The position numbers and the translations under genes were made by a program. Shown here piece after piece: positions 16,793-27,100 of a stretch of DNA of 64,000 nucleotides. The stretch is from Rhodoflexus caldus (lineage in GTDB: Bacteria; Bacteroidota; Bacteroidia; Cytophagales; Thermoflexibacteraceae): positions 186,001 to 250,000 of the forward strand of contig NZ_JAJPRF010000002.1 of assembly GCF_021206925.1 (NCBI RefSeq), given 5' to 3'. Under the pieces are notes generated by a model. The model searched no databases, was not told where the DNA came from, and saw nothing but the letters and a program-made list of their open reading frames with translations. The first letter of the stretch is position 1; every line of letters starts with the position of its first letter.

Positions 16793-17431
16793 ATGTCTGA
16801 CTTAACAGCTTTTGCTTTATTGTGCTTCACCTCGTTTTTTACCATTCTCAATCCAATTGGGGTGATGCCTGTTTTTATGACCATGACTGCCGATTTGGAT
16901 AGTGCTGCCAAAACCAAAACAGCACGCAAGGCTGCGCTTACCTCATTTATCACCATGGTTACATTTGCATTTACAGGTAAGTTGTTGTTTCAGTTTTTTA
17001 ACATTTCTGCTGATAGTTTTCGAGTAGTAGGAGGGATTATCTTTTTCTCGATGGGCTACGAGATGTTGCAGGCGCGCCTTTCCCGCATGAAAGTCAGTGA
17101 AGAAGATGTGCGGCAGTACGTAACCGATATTTCCATTACGCCACTGGCTATCCCGATGATATGCGGCCCCGGTGCCATTACCAATTCCATTGTGCTGATG
17201 GAAAGCGCCGGTACTTTTGAGAAAAAAGCAGTGCTCATAGGTATGATGGCACTTGTGAATGCTATTGTCTTCGTAGTGCTTTGGGGCTCGGCAGGCATCA
17301 GCAAAGCCCTCGGCGACACAGGCAATAAAATACTGATGCGCCTGATGGGGCTGATAGTGATGGTAATTGCAGTTGAATTTTTCTTCAGCGGCCTGCGCCC
17401 GATTTTACGCAGTATATTTAATGTGGGCTAA
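16793..17431 (+). CDS. MarC family integral membrane protein
   Basis: The 212-residue protein has six hydrophobic segments and the MarC/UPF0056 pattern: LCFTSFFTILNPIGVMPVFM in the first helix, FRVVGGIIFFSMGYEMLQ in the third, and ITPLAIPMICGPGAITN at the start of the second half. The length is the family norm. MarC was once linked to antibiotic resistance, but its function is not established. Upstream, TAATTTCG at 16761-16768 is a 7/8 match to a -7 element with a TTG 16 bases before it. Its stop is 4 bases from the stop of convergent pheA. Confidence 0.9.
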   Translation: MSDLTAFALLCFTSFFTILNPIGVMPVFMTMTADLDSAAKTKTARKAALTSFITMVTFAFTGKLLFQFFNISADSFRVVGGIIFFSMGYEMLQARLSRMKVSEEDVRQYVTDISITPLAIPMICGPGAITNSIVLMESAGTFEKKAVLIGMMALVNAIVFVVLWGSAGISKALGDTGNKILMRLMGLIVMVIAVEFFFSGLRPILRSIFNVG

Positions 17432-17435
17432 AATG

Positions 17436-18515
17436 TCAAACTAATTTTACATAGCTGCCCAATAGTTTGATATGGTCGCCGTGCTTAGCCAAAATAGGTG
17501 CAATTGCTTCATCCTCGCAGTGCCCGTCAAAATCTATGAGGAACCAGTAATTGAACTTTCCTTTTTGCTTGGCAGGGCGGCTTTCTATTTTGGTAAGATT
17601 AACGCCTGCCTCGTTGAAGTCGTTGAGAAAACTTGCCAAAGTACCTGCTTTGGTGTCGTTGTCTAACTTAACAATGAGACTTGTTTTTGAACCTGCTGCT
17701 TTCTGGTTGTTAAAATCTTTGCTGATAATCAGAAAACGGGTGCGGTTATATACGCTGTCTTCAATGTTCTCGAACAACAACGGAAGTTTGTGGATAGTAG
17801 CGGCCACACGTGCGCATATTGCTGCTGCATAGGGCTCTTCCGAGGCTAACTTGGCTGCTTTGGAAGTAGACTCTACGGGGATTAGCTCCACATTGCTATC
17901 GCCAAAATATTCGTCTAAAAAGCGTTTGCATTGCCTAAAAGCAATGTCTTTTGAGTAAATCTTTTTGATATGCGAGAGTCTGTCTTCCATAGAAGCAAAA
18001 GTGAAGTGAATGTCTAACGGCACTTCGGCTACAATTCGCACATCGGAACTGATGAGCAAGTCTATGGTTTCGTGTACAGAACCTTCTCGGTTGTTTTCAA
18101 TCGGGATAACTCCAAATCGCACCCTGCCTGTTTCTACGCTTTCAAAAACCGACTGGATGGTGCTTAAAGAAACATAGTCGCTGAGTGCACCAAAGCGGCT
18201 TTCGGCTGCCTGATGCGTAAAACTGCCTTCCGGCCCCAGATATGCTACCCGTTCGGGCAGTTCGAAGTGTCGGCTGGCTGCAAATATTTCCAAAAAAATG
18301 GCCTCTATTGCTTGTGGAGCAATAGGGCCGGTGTTGATTTTATTGAGTCGGTCTAAAATGGCCTTTTCCCGTTCAGGCCTGTAAATAACAGCGTTGTTGC
18401 TTCGTTTCAGATGCCCTACTTCCCGCACAAGTTCCATGCGCTTGTTAAGCAGGGTGAGCATTTGATTGTCAATAGCATCAATTTGCTCTCTAATTTCTGT
18501 TAATTTCTTTTCCAT
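17436..18515 (-). CDS. pheA: Bifunctional chorismate mutase / prephenate dehydratase
   Basis: The 359-residue protein fuses three domains. Residues 1-90 are an all-helical AroQ-type chorismate mutase (IREQIDAIDNQMLTLLNKRM, then RPEREKAILDRL). Residues about 92-270 are prephenate dehydratase (VAYLGPEGSFTHQAA, VIPIENNREGSVHETIDLL, and NRTRFLII with the catalytic Thr). Residues about 278-355 are an ACT domain (TLASFLNDFNEAGVNLTKIESRP) that should bind phenylalanine for feedback control. The enzyme converts chorismate to phenylpyruvate in phenylalanine synthesis. It is convergent with marC and lies 28 bases downstream of the M23 peptidase gene on the same strand. Confidence 0.95.
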   Translation of the reverse strand: MEKKLTEIREQIDAIDNQMLTLLNKRMELVREVGHLKRSNNAVIYRPEREKAILDRLNKINTGPIAPQAIEAIFLEIFAASRHFELPERVAYLGPEGSFTHQAAESRFGALSDYVSLSTIQSVFESVETGRVRFGVIPIENNREGSVHETIDLLISSDVRIVAEVPLDIHFTFASMEDRLSHIKKIYSKDIAFRQCKRFLDEYFGDSNVELIPVESTSKAAKLASEEPYAAAICARVAATIHKLPLLFENIEDSVYNRTRFLIISKDFNNQKAAGSKTSLIVKLDNDTKAGTLASFLNDFNEAGVNLTKIESRPAKQKGKFNYWFLIDFDGHCEDEAIAPILAKHGDHIKLLGSYVKLV

Positions 18516-18543
18516 GAAAAAATCAGCCGTGCGTATTTAGCTT

Positions 18544-19788
18544 TTATCTGATTCTGATTCTCCTGCCCGGTCTGAGCATTGTTGAGGCCGACAGGCCGTT
18601 AAGTTTCATCAATTGACGCACAGAAGTACGGTATTTTTGTGCAATTCGCGAAAGCGTATCGCCGCGCTTTACAATGTGGGAAACAACCTGCCGTTGATTA
18701 AGCAGGTGTTGGAAATGCTCCGGGCTGAGATGAAAGATGTTGCTAATGATGGTGCCCTTCTCGAAATCGTAGATATATTTAGGGTCAAATGCGTAGCCGT
18801 TGTATCGCACTTCGTAGTGAAGGTGAGGCCCTGTGCTGCGTCCTGTGCTGCCGCCAAGCCCTATGAGCTGTCCAGCGGAAACGGTATCGCCTATTTGCAG
18901 TACTTGTTTACTCAGGTGTGCATAGAGTGTTTCAAGTCCGTTGCTGTGCCGCAATACCACAAAATTTCCGTATCCCCCGCGCTCATAGCGCCTGATGCGC
19001 ACAACGCCGTCAAACGAGGCATAGACGGGGTCGCCTGTGTTCAAGTCCAAATCTACGCCATGATGCCATCGCCAGCCTCTCATACCAAATTCCGACGTAA
19101 GTTTAATGCTTGCCAAGGGCGGCGACCACCGCTGCTCTTTCAGCGAATCGAACAGCACCAGCGGTATCGTATCGCGCAGTTGGCGGATATCAAATTTGTA
19201 GGGATTGATGACCTCTGTATCCCAAATGGAGTAATAGTCGCTGATAGTTACCCATGTGGAATCAATATTGACTTCTTCCGATACGATAACGATGTCTTCT
19301 TCTGCCACGTCGTAGAGGTCGGTTGTATCTTCCCTGAGCAGTGAGCGTTTCATGCCCAAGTCCAGAAAATCAAGTGCGGGGCGATTTTCGTTGAACAAGT
19401 CTTTGATAATCAATGAATCGTTGTCGAAGCCTCGTGTTTGGAGATAGTTGCGAAGTGCTTTTCGCATCTGCTCCGACTGTGCTGCATTGCCGTCTTGTAT
19501 GCCGCTTGAACCACCTGTTGCCAAGTATTTGATTCGTTCACTGCCGTTTCCATTGGCTATCAGCGTATCGGTTACACTGTTTTCGCCCTGTCCTTTTTCA
19601 AAGCCTTTGGTTCGTTTACCGTTAATTAATGCTTCATCAGACGGCTTCCACCGGCTACCGGGTATAGTAAACTCTATAAAATCACCGGAACTTTCTTTCT
19701 TTGTTGCTTTTTTCTGTGCCAGCAGCATTTCTGTTGGCAAGAATAATATCAGCAAAAGATAAAAAGTGATAGTGAAGCTTTTTTTCAT
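18544..19788 (-). CDS. M23 family peptidoglycan endopeptidase with C-terminal LysM domain
   Basis: The 414-residue product has a Sec signal (TITFYLLLILFLPTEMLLAQ), a long poorly conserved middle with a DTTDLYDVAEEDIVIVSEE acidic stretch, an M23 LytM domain at about 225-330 and a LysM domain at about 368-412 (VKRGDTLSRIAQKYRTSV). The zinc ligands are present in HHGVDLD and HLHYE, with the expected GNFVVLRHSNGLETLYAHLS strand pair before the second. It should cut peptide cross-links in the cell wall, or activate other hydrolases, in the periplasm, with LysM holding it on glycan. It is 28 bases upstream of pheA, but functional linkage is doubtful. Confidence 0.9.
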   Translation of the reverse strand: MKKSFTITFYLLLILFLPTEMLLAQKKATKKESSGDFIEFTIPGSRWKPSDEALINGKRTKGFEKGQGENSVTDTLIANGNGSERIKYLATGGSSGIQDGNAAQSEQMRKALRNYLQTRGFDNDSLIIKDLFNENRPALDFLDLGMKRSLLREDTTDLYDVAEEDIVIVSEEVNIDSTWVTISDYYSIWDTEVINPYKFDIRQLRDTIPLVLFDSLKEQRWSPPLASIKLTSEFGMRGWRWHHGVDLDLNTGDPVYASFDGVVRIRRYERGGYGNFVVLRHSNGLETLYAHLSKQVLQIGDTVSAGQLIGLGGSTGRSTGPHLHYEVRYNGYAFDPKYIYDFEKGTIISNIFHLSPEHFQHLLNQRQVVSHIVKRGDTLSRIAQKYRTSVRQLMKLNGLSASTMLRPGRRIRIR

Positions 19789-19855
19789 AAAGCATAATTT
19801 GTAGTGAACAAAACATAGGGTTTGTTAGAGAGGGGCAAATGGATGGGCGCACAGA

Positions 19856-20794
19856 TTAGTGCAAGCCCTTTGCAGCGAGAAAGCGCTCGGCGTCCAGCGC
19901 TGCCATGCAGCCCGTACCTGCCGCAGTTACTGCCTGTCGATATACGTGGTCTTGTGCATCGCCGGCTGCAAAAACGCCTTCTATGTTAGTATGAGTAGAG
20001 CCCGGCTTAGTTTTAATGTAGCCGTTGGCGTCCATATCTATAAAGCCTTTGAAAATATCTGTATTGGGCTGATGACCAATGGCCACGAAGAAGCCCTGAA
20101 TGGGAATATCACGCTCTTCGCCGGTTTGTACATTGCGCACGCGCATGGCCTCTACTTCGTTTTCGCCTAAAATATCGGCAGTTTCCGTATGCCATAATAC
20201 CTCTATGTTGGGAGTATTGAGTACGCGCTCCTGCATAATTTTAGAAGCACGCATTTCGCCTCTGCGCACCAGCAGATATACTTTTTTGCAAAGTTTAGAC
20301 AAGTAAGTGGCTTCTTCTGCGGCCGTATCGCCACCGCCTACTACGGCTACATCTTTGCCTCTGTAAAAATAACCGTCGCAAACAGCACATGCCGATACTC
20401 CGCGACTGTTAAGCCTTTGTTCGGCCGGCAAACCGAGCCATTTGGCAGAAGCACCGGTAGAAATAATAACGGTATAAGCCTCAATCACGTGCGAATCGTC
20501 AATAGTTACCCGATGCGGGTAAACAGAAAAATCAACTTTGGTGGCCATGCCTGAACGAACTTGTGTACCAAAGCGCTCGGCCTGACGCTGAAAATCCATC
20601 ATCATTTCCGGCCCTTGAATACCGTCGGGATAACCCGGGTAATTTTCAACTTCGCTTGTAATAGTCAATTGACCTCCGGGCTGGCTGCCTTGATACAGAA
20701 TGGGGTTAAGTCCGGCTCTGGCTGCATAAATGGCTGCTGTAAATCCCGCAGGGCCTGAGCCGATAATCAGGCATTTAGTAGTTTCTTGGGTCAT
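19856..20794 (-). CDS. trxB: Thioredoxin-disulfide reductase
   Basis: The 312-residue flavoprotein has the FAD-binding motif IIGSGPAGFTAAIYAARAG at the N-terminus, the redox-active site SACAVCDGYFYRG, the NADPH-binding motif VVGGGDTAAEEATYL and the C-terminal FAD motif GVFAAGDAQDHVYRQAVTA. The active-site pair reads CAVC instead of the enterobacterial CATC, a common variant in this phylum. It passes electrons from NADPH to thioredoxin in the cytoplasm. The gene stands alone. A TACCTTTG element on the minus strand at 20849-20856 is 54 bases upstream of the ATG. Confidence 0.96.
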   Translation of the reverse strand: MTQETTKCLIIGSGPAGFTAAIYAARAGLNPILYQGSQPGGQLTITSEVENYPGYPDGIQGPEMMMDFQRQAERFGTQVRSGMATKVDFSVYPHRVTIDDSHVIEAYTVIISTGASAKWLGLPAEQRLNSRGVSACAVCDGYFYRGKDVAVVGGGDTAAEEATYLSKLCKKVYLLVRRGEMRASKIMQERVLNTPNIEVLWHTETADILGENEVEAMRVRNVQTGEERDIPIQGFFVAIGHQPNTDIFKGFIDMDANGYIKTKPGSTHTNIEGVFAAGDAQDHVYRQAVTAAGTGCMAALDAERFLAAKGLH

Positions 20795-20848
20795 AAGTTT
20801 GTTTTCCTAACTATGTTGAAGGGTGTTAAAGTCGCGTAACAATAATTG

Positions 20849-20856
20849 CAAAGGTA
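20849..20856 (-). promoter_or_regulatory. Bacteroidota -7 promoter element for trxB
   Basis: The minus strand reads TACCTTTG (exact TAnnTTTG), 54 bases before the trxB ATG. The nearest upstream TTG is 26 bases away, a little beyond the usual spacing. Confidence 0.45.
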
Positions 20857-20968
20857 AATTTTTTTGGGCATAAAACCGAACGCAATCATTGGCTTACGGT
20901 AACAAATAACCCGTAGGAGTACTTGTAAAGAGCCCTAATGTAAAAAGTTTAACAATTGCTTGCAAAAA

Positions 20969-20997
20969 TGAACAGTGTTTAGTAAAATTGCAGTGTT
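20969..20997 (+). promoter_or_regulatory. Candidate TetR operator region
   Basis: TGAACAGTGTTTA at 20969-20981 is an odd-centred near-palindrome (five of six pairs match), and its CAGTGTT half recurs at 20991-20997, 18 bases downstream. It lies about 85 bases before the tetR-type gene, a plausible place for autoregulation. This rests on pattern alone. Confidence 0.25.
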
Positions 20998-21053
20998 AAA
21001 TATATGTCTTGCGTTTACTTGAAAAACGGCACTAATCATCGGTGCATTGTTTA

Positions 21054-21060
21054 GAGGGAG
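21054..21060 (+). promoter_or_regulatory. Unusual Shine-Dalgarno-like site before the TetR gene
   Basis: GAGGGAG ends 6 bases before the ATG at 21067. Most genes in this window lack such a sequence, so it stands out and supports this start. Confidence 0.5.
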
Positions 21061-21066
21061 ACACAC

Positions 21067-21678
21067 ATGGGTGTATTAGAAAGAAAAGAACGTGAAAAAC
21101 AGGAAATGCGCGAGCTGATTTTGCAAACAGCCACCCGCATGTTTTTGGAAGAGGGCTACGAAAAAACTTCTCTTCGGAATATTGCTGAAAAAATAGAGTA
21201 CAGCCCTGCTACTATTTATCTGTACTTTAAAGACAAAAAAGAACTGTTTTATGCCATCCACGAGCGGGCATTTGAAAACTTTTTTGCTCATATGTCATCG
21301 GCGGAGACAATTGCCAATCCAATGCTGCGACTGCGCCGAATGGGAGAGTTGTACATAGAGTTCGCTTTTCAAAACCCCGAGCTGTACGACCTGATGTTCA
21401 TTATGCGTGCGCCTATGGAAGCCATAAAAGAAAGCCGAGCAGAGTGGGGCTGCGGGCCACGTTCGTTTGAGTTGCTGCGCACCACGATTATCAACTGCAT
21501 GGAAGCTAAATTGATGAAGTCCATGGATGTAGATGTGGCTGCTCTCAGCATATTTTCTTTCATACACGGTTTTACGTCAATGACCATCCGCGACAGACTG
21601 ATTATGTATCCGAAAGAAAGCCTTAGGACACTGCTGGAAAAATCATTGGATAATATGATTGACCTGATGAAAGCGTAA
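21067..21678 (+). CDS. TetR/AcrR family transcriptional regulator
   Basis: The 203-residue protein has a TetR DNA-binding domain at about residues 15-60, with the diagnostic helix-turn-helix GYEKTSLRNIAEKIEYSPAT followed by IYLYFKDKKELF. The rest is helical and should form the ligand-binding and dimer region. It is the first gene of an efflux cluster: tolC-type, adaptor and RND genes follow on the same strand, the first after 48 bases. It is therefore probably the local repressor, released by a substrate of the pump. The palindrome at 20969-20981 is a candidate operator. Confidence 0.92.
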   Translation: MGVLERKEREKQEMRELILQTATRMFLEEGYEKTSLRNIAEKIEYSPATIYLYFKDKKELFYAIHERAFENFFAHMSSAETIANPMLRLRRMGELYIEFAFQNPELYDLMFIMRAPMEAIKESRAEWGCGPRSFELLRTTIINCMEAKLMKSMDVDVAALSIFSFIHGFTSMTIRDRLIMYPKESLRTLLEKSLDNMIDLMKA

Positions 21679-21726
21679 TTTTTTTACTGCTACCCAACAC
21701 TGTTTATTTATTAACACCTATTTATT

Positions 21727-23085
21727 ATGAACCTACACCTTAAAAAGGCTGCATTTACTCTTTGCTTGCTTCAATTGCTTGCAACCGTTGCCGCTGCACA
21801 GGGAAGTATTTTGGAGGAGTACATCAGAGAAGGTTTGCAAAACAACGATGCCGTTCGGCAACAAAACTTTTTATTGGAAAAAAACATGTATGCGCTACAG
21901 GAAGCGCGCGGGCTTTTTCTACCGCAAACTACCATTAACAGCACTTACACAACCGCAACAGGTGGTCGTCGCATTAACTTTCCCGTTGGCGATTTGCTCA
22001 ATCCTGTTTACAGTACGCTCAACAGACTTACTGCCAGCAATCAATTTCCGCAAATTGCCAATGTGAACGAGCAATTTTTTCCGCGTAATTTCTATGATGT
22101 AAAAATAAGAACCATACTTCCGCTTGTCAATGCAGAAATTTATTACAATCGTCTAATAAAAAAGGAACAAATCAGCTTCCAGCAGGCAGAAGTGAACGTG
22201 TATAAGCGTCAGTTGGTAGCCGATATCAAAACCGCCTACTATCGCTACTTGCAGGCGGGGCAGGCAATCGGAATTTATGAAAATGCACTGGCCTTGTTGG
22301 CCGAAAACCGAAGGGTTAATGAAAGTTTGGTGCGCAACGGCATGGTCAATACAAGCGTTTTGGCACGTATAGACAGCGAAATTGCAAAAGTAAAAGCACA
22401 GGCCGAAGAAGTACGAAACAATGAGCGCAATGCAGCAGCTTATTTTAACTTCTTGATTAACAGAAATTTAGATGAAAAGATACTTCGCGATACCTTGCTC
22501 AGCAGCAACCTCACAACGATTGTGGCCTCCGACACGAGCATTGCTGCACGTGAGGAACTTCAAAAACTGCAAAGTGCAATCACCATCAATCAATTTGCGC
22601 TGAGGCTCAACAGAAGTTACTGGCTGCCCAAAGTCGGGGCTGCGTTGGATTTGGGTTCACAGGGCTTCGATTTTGCTTTCAATGACCAAACGCGCTACTT
22701 GTTGTTTAATTTGACAATAGATATTCCCATCTTTTCGGGCTTCCGAAATGTCAATAAAATCAAACAAGCGGAGCGCGATATATCGGCCTTGCAAGCGCAA
22801 CAAAGTTATGCAGAAGACCAACTGCGCCTTCAGTTGCAAACACTCATTAACAGTTATCGGACGGCAGTAGAGGTTTATAAGGCCAATGAAACACAAGTAG
22901 TTAGCGCACGAAGATTCTACGGCGACACCTTCAAACGCTACCGCGAAGGTCAGGCAAACTACATTGAGTTGCTCGATGCACAAACCCAACTTCTCAATGC
23001 TCAATTGCAATTATCCATTGCTCAGGAAAATATTTTAATCAGGCTTGCCGAAATAGAACGTGCGCAGGCTTCCTATCCATTATAA
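21727..23085 (+). CDS. TolC family outer-membrane efflux protein
   Basis: The 452-residue protein has a signal peptide (FTLCLLQLLATVAAAQ) and two OEP repeats: long alpha-helical stretches (VNVYKRQLVADIKTAYYRYL and its counterpart near 350-450, AEDQLRLQLQTLINSYRTAV) separated by strand segments with barrel character. The motif FKRYREGQANYIELLDAQTQ is typical of the last helical hairpin. It should form the trimeric channel through the outer membrane for the pump encoded by the next two genes. The adaptor gene starts 13 bases after its stop. Confidence 0.93.
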   Translation: MNLHLKKAAFTLCLLQLLATVAAAQGSILEEYIREGLQNNDAVRQQNFLLEKNMYALQEARGLFLPQTTINSTYTTATGGRRINFPVGDLLNPVYSTLNRLTASNQFPQIANVNEQFFPRNFYDVKIRTILPLVNAEIYYNRLIKKEQISFQQAEVNVYKRQLVADIKTAYYRYLQAGQAIGIYENALALLAENRRVNESLVRNGMVNTSVLARIDSEIAKVKAQAEEVRNNERNAAAYFNFLINRNLDEKILRDTLLSSNLTTIVASDTSIAAREELQKLQSAITINQFALRLNRSYWLPKVGAALDLGSQGFDFAFNDQTRYLLFNLTIDIPIFSGFRNVNKIKQAERDISALQAQQSYAEDQLRLQLQTLINSYRTAVEVYKANETQVVSARRFYGDTFKRYREGQANYIELLDAQTQLLNAQLQLSIAQENILIRLAEIERAQASYPL

Positions 23086-23098
23086 AAAATTTATTGCC

Positions 23099-24160
23099 AT
23101 GAAAAAAATATTGTATTTACTTGTGCTGTCCTCCATAGCCTTTGCCTGCTCGGATAATAAGGCGGCACAGAAATCAGCCAACGACCACAACGAACCACCT
23201 GCCAAAGGTGAGGTTATTCCCGTAAAACTTGCCGTGGCGCAAGTTCGTGAAATCTCCGAACCCATCAACGCTGCCGGGCTGGTCGCATCGGAGAACGAAG
23301 CGCGCCTTTCATTCAAAACGGGCGGAATCATCCGTAAAATCTATGTAGAAGAAGGGCAGGGTGTACAGGCAGGGCAACTGCTGGCTTCGCTTGACCTGAC
23401 TGAAATTAACGCACAAGCCACGCAAGCGAGCGAAGGACTTGCTAAAGCCGAACGCGACCTGCAACGTATCACACGCCTCTATGCAGACAGTGTGGCAACT
23501 TTGGAGCAATTGCAAAATGTAACCACAGCCTACAATATTGCCCGACAAAACGTGGAAATAGCAAAGTTCAACCAAAGTTATTCCGAAATACGGGCAACTT
23601 CTTCAGGAAAAATTATCCGCAAGCTGATGAATGAAGGAGAGTTAGTAGGCCCGGGTACGCCCGTGCTCTTTTTGCAGGCAGCAGGTTCGCAAAGCTATGT
23701 CATACGTGTAGGCGTTGCCGATAAGGACAGAGTACGCCTGCAAGTAGGCGACCCGGCTGTTGTGCGCTTTGATGCATACCCGGGGCAAGAGTGGAGCGGC
23801 AAGGTCAGCAATTTGGCACAAGCCGCCGACCCTTCCAACAGCCTTTATCAAGTAGAAATAAAATTGACAGCCGGCAATGTTCCTGTATTGGTTACAGGGC
23901 TTTTTGCAACCGTAACCATTACACCGACTATCAATCAGTCGTTGGTCGCCATCCCGATTGATGCCATTATTGAAGGCAGAGGCAATGAGGCTTTTGTGTT
24001 TGTTCCTAAAAATGGCAAAGCACAAAAATTACCCGTTAAGGTTGCTTTTATTCGCAATGCTGAGGCTTTTATCGCAAGCGGCTTGCAGGGTAATGAAAAA
24101 ATTATCACATCAGGTTCAGCATATCTGACCGAAAATGCAAATATTTCTATCAATCCATAA
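23099..24160 (+). CDS. RND efflux periplasmic adaptor lipoprotein (MFP)
   Basis: The 353-residue protein starts with a lipoprotein signal (MKKILYLLVLSSIAFAC, lipobox before Cys17). It then has the membrane-fusion layout: a barrel-sandwich strand (IRKIYVEEGQGVQAGQLLAS), a helical hairpin (about 85-140), a second lipoyl half (YSEIRATSSGKIIRKLMNEG), a beta-barrel domain and a membrane-proximal domain. It bridges the RND pump and the TolC channel. I chose ATG 23099 because the extra N-terminal residues of the longer frame would bury the lipoprotein signal. The pump gene begins 12 bases downstream. Confidence 0.93.
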   Translation: MKKILYLLVLSSIAFACSDNKAAQKSANDHNEPPAKGEVIPVKLAVAQVREISEPINAAGLVASENEARLSFKTGGIIRKIYVEEGQGVQAGQLLASLDLTEINAQATQASEGLAKAERDLQRITRLYADSVATLEQLQNVTTAYNIARQNVEIAKFNQSYSEIRATSSGKIIRKLMNEGELVGPGTPVLFLQAAGSQSYVIRVGVADKDRVRLQVGDPAVVRFDAYPGQEWSGKVSNLAQAADPSNSLYQVEIKLTAGNVPVLVTGLFATVTITPTINQSLVAIPIDAIIEGRGNEAFVFVPKNGKAQKLPVKVAFIRNAEAFIASGLQGNEKIITSGSAYLTENANISINP

Positions 24161-24172
24161 CGTTCGGGCAAG

Positions 24173-27100
24173 ATGAAGATATCAGAATATGCAGTCAAAA
24201 ACTATCAGTTTACGCTGGTAGTATTCTTGGGCGTTTTATCACTGGGTATTTTTACCTTGTTTAATATGCCACGCGGAGAAGACCCGGAGCTGCAAAGCCC
24301 TCAGTTTCCGGTAGTGGTGGTGTATCCCGGCACAAGTCAGGCCGATATGGAAGAATTGGTGGTGAATCCATTGGAAAAACGCATCAGCGAATTAGATAAC
24401 TTGAAGCGGATACAATCCACCATATACGACGGTTTAGCCCTTATCAATGTTGAGTTTCTTTACAGCGAAGACCCTGATACCAAATATCAGGAAATGGTAC
24501 GCGAGGTAGAAGCAACGCGCAAAGATTTACCAAGCGATATTTTCAGCATTGAGGTGCGAAGAATATCGCCTTCAGATGTAAATATTTATCAGTTTGCTCT
24601 TATAAGTGCCAATGCTCCTTACGAGCAATTGCGGGAATGGTCGGAAAAATTGGAAAAACGCTTAGAAAAAATTCCTGCACTCAAAAAAGTCAAAACATGG
24701 GGCTATCCTGCCAATGAGGTGGAGGTAGTACTGAATTTGGAAAAGATGGCACAGCAAAAAATTCCTGTTTCAAGAGTGATTGGTGCCATACAAAGTGAAA
24801 ACCTGAACATCCCCGGTGGCAGCCTGAGTGCAGGAACGCGCAAGTTCAACGTCAAATCCAGCGGTGATTATGAGTCAATAGAGGAAATCAAAAATACCAT
24901 AGTCGGCAGCAACGGCACTAAGGTTATTTACCTGAAAGATATTGCCGATGTTCACACCGACTATGAAGACGAAAAACACCTGACCCGATACAACGGCCAT
25001 CGTTCGGTTTTTGTAACCGCTGCGCAAAAAGACGGCCAAAACATCCTGAAAGTCAGAGATTTGGTAGAACCTATTGTCGCTGAATTTCAAAAAGAATTAC
25101 CGTCCAATATTGCCTTTGCCAAAGTTTTTGACCAAACCAAAAGTGTTGAAAAGCGACTCTCCCGATTTGGAATTGATTTTATGATTGCCATTGGGTTAGT
25201 GCTTATTACCTTGCTGCCGCTTGGCTATCGGGCATCAATAGTGGTAATGATTTCCATTCCGCTTTCGCTTGCCATTGGCTTGATTTTGCTCAACGTCTTT
25301 GGCTTTACCATTAATCAACTCAGCATTGTCGGAATGATTATCGCCTTGGGCATTCTGGTAGACGACAGTATTGTAGTAGTAGAAAATATTGAGCGCTATA
25401 TGCGCGAAGGCCACTCACGTATGGAGGCAGCCATTATGGGTACTAAGCAAATTGGGTTGGCGGTTGTAGGGTGTACGGCTACATTGTGCTTTGCCTTTAT
25501 GCCGTTAATGTTTTTGCCCGAATCTGCCGGAGATTTTATCAGAAGTATGCCTGCGGCAGTAATTTTTACTGTCATTGCATCTTTGATAGTATCCTTAACA
25601 ATCGTTCCCTTCCTTTCGGGCAGGCTGCTTTCGGAGCACCATAGCCAAGGCGGCAACCGATTCATGCGCGGTTTGCAATGGGTAATTTCCGGTTCGTTCA
25701 GCCGTGCGCTGAACTGGGCACTGAAACATCCGGCATTAACCTTATTGGCAGCAGCACTTATTTTTGGCGGCAGCCTGTTGTTAATCCCGTTGGTGGGTTT
25801 CAGCCTGTTTCCCAAGTCGGAAAAGCCCATGTTTCTTATCAATGTAGAAACGCCGGTAGGCACTAATCTGGCAGAAACAGACCGCATCACGCAATATGTG
25901 GACAGCATACTGACAACCTATCCACAGATAAAAAATTTTGCCACTAATGTAGGAAAAGGCAACCCGCGTATTTATTACAATGTAGTTCAGAGAGAAGAAG
26001 CTGAAAATTTTGCCCAAGTATTTGTTCAACTCAATACAACGCGTACAGAGGAAAAAGTAGCGCTAATAGATACTTTGCGGCAGAAACTTGCCAATTATCC
26101 CAATGCACGCATTGAGGTAAAAGATTTTGAACAAGGCCCGCCGTTGGAAGCACCGCTGGCATACCGCATCATGGGCGACAATTTAGACACCTTGCAGTTT
26201 CTGGCAGCACAAATAGAACGAATATTGTTGGAAACCGAAGGCACCATTTATGTCAATAATCCCATCAAAACGATGCCCACAGATTTGCGGGTAGTTGCCA
26301 ATAAGGCCAAAGCGGGAATGTTGGGTGTGCCTGTCAGCGAAATTGACCGCATGATTCGTCTGGGTATTGCGGGCTTAAATATTGGTAAGTTCCGCGATGA
26401 TGCGGGCGAAGAAGCCAATATCAAACTCACGCTTGCCAAAACCGGAAGCGTGCAAGATTTGAGCGTATTTGACCGATTGTACGTGAACAATATTCAGGGA
26501 ACGGCTATTCCTTTGCGACAACTGGCTGACATTCAGATGGAAACATCGCCCAATCAGATTCGCCACTACAACAGGACGCGCTTTGTAACGGTTTCGTCTT
26601 ATCTGACCACCGGTTATCTGACCGATAATGTGAATCAGGAAGTTGTCAAAAAATTGGAAAGTTACCCTTGGCCAAAAGGCTATACCTACATGGTGGCAGG
26701 CGAGCAGGAAAACAAAGAAAAAAGTTTCGGCGGCCTTGGTACTATCATATTGATTACAGCGTTCGGCTTCTTTGGCATTCTGGTGCTGGAATTTAAAACC
26801 TTCAAAAGTACTTTCATTGTGCTTTCGGTCATTCCTTTGGGTATTATTGGTGCTATTATGATACTTTTACTGACCGGTAATACGTTCTCCTTTACAGCCG
26901 TAGTCGGATTAATAGCACTTGTTGGTATAGAGGTAAAAAATTCCATCTTATTGGTTGATTTTACAAACCAACTGCGCGAAGAAGGGCTTCCATTGGATGA
27001 AGCCATCCAGAAAGCGGGCGAGATTCGGTTTGTCCCCATCGTGCTAACCTCATTGACTGCCATCGGCGGCCTTATTCCCTTAGTATTGGAGTACAGCCCT

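Noticed and set aside
18613-19344. 243-residue open frame on the plus strand
   Set aside because: Antisense to the M23/LysM gene; no plausible fold and the sense frame is well supported.
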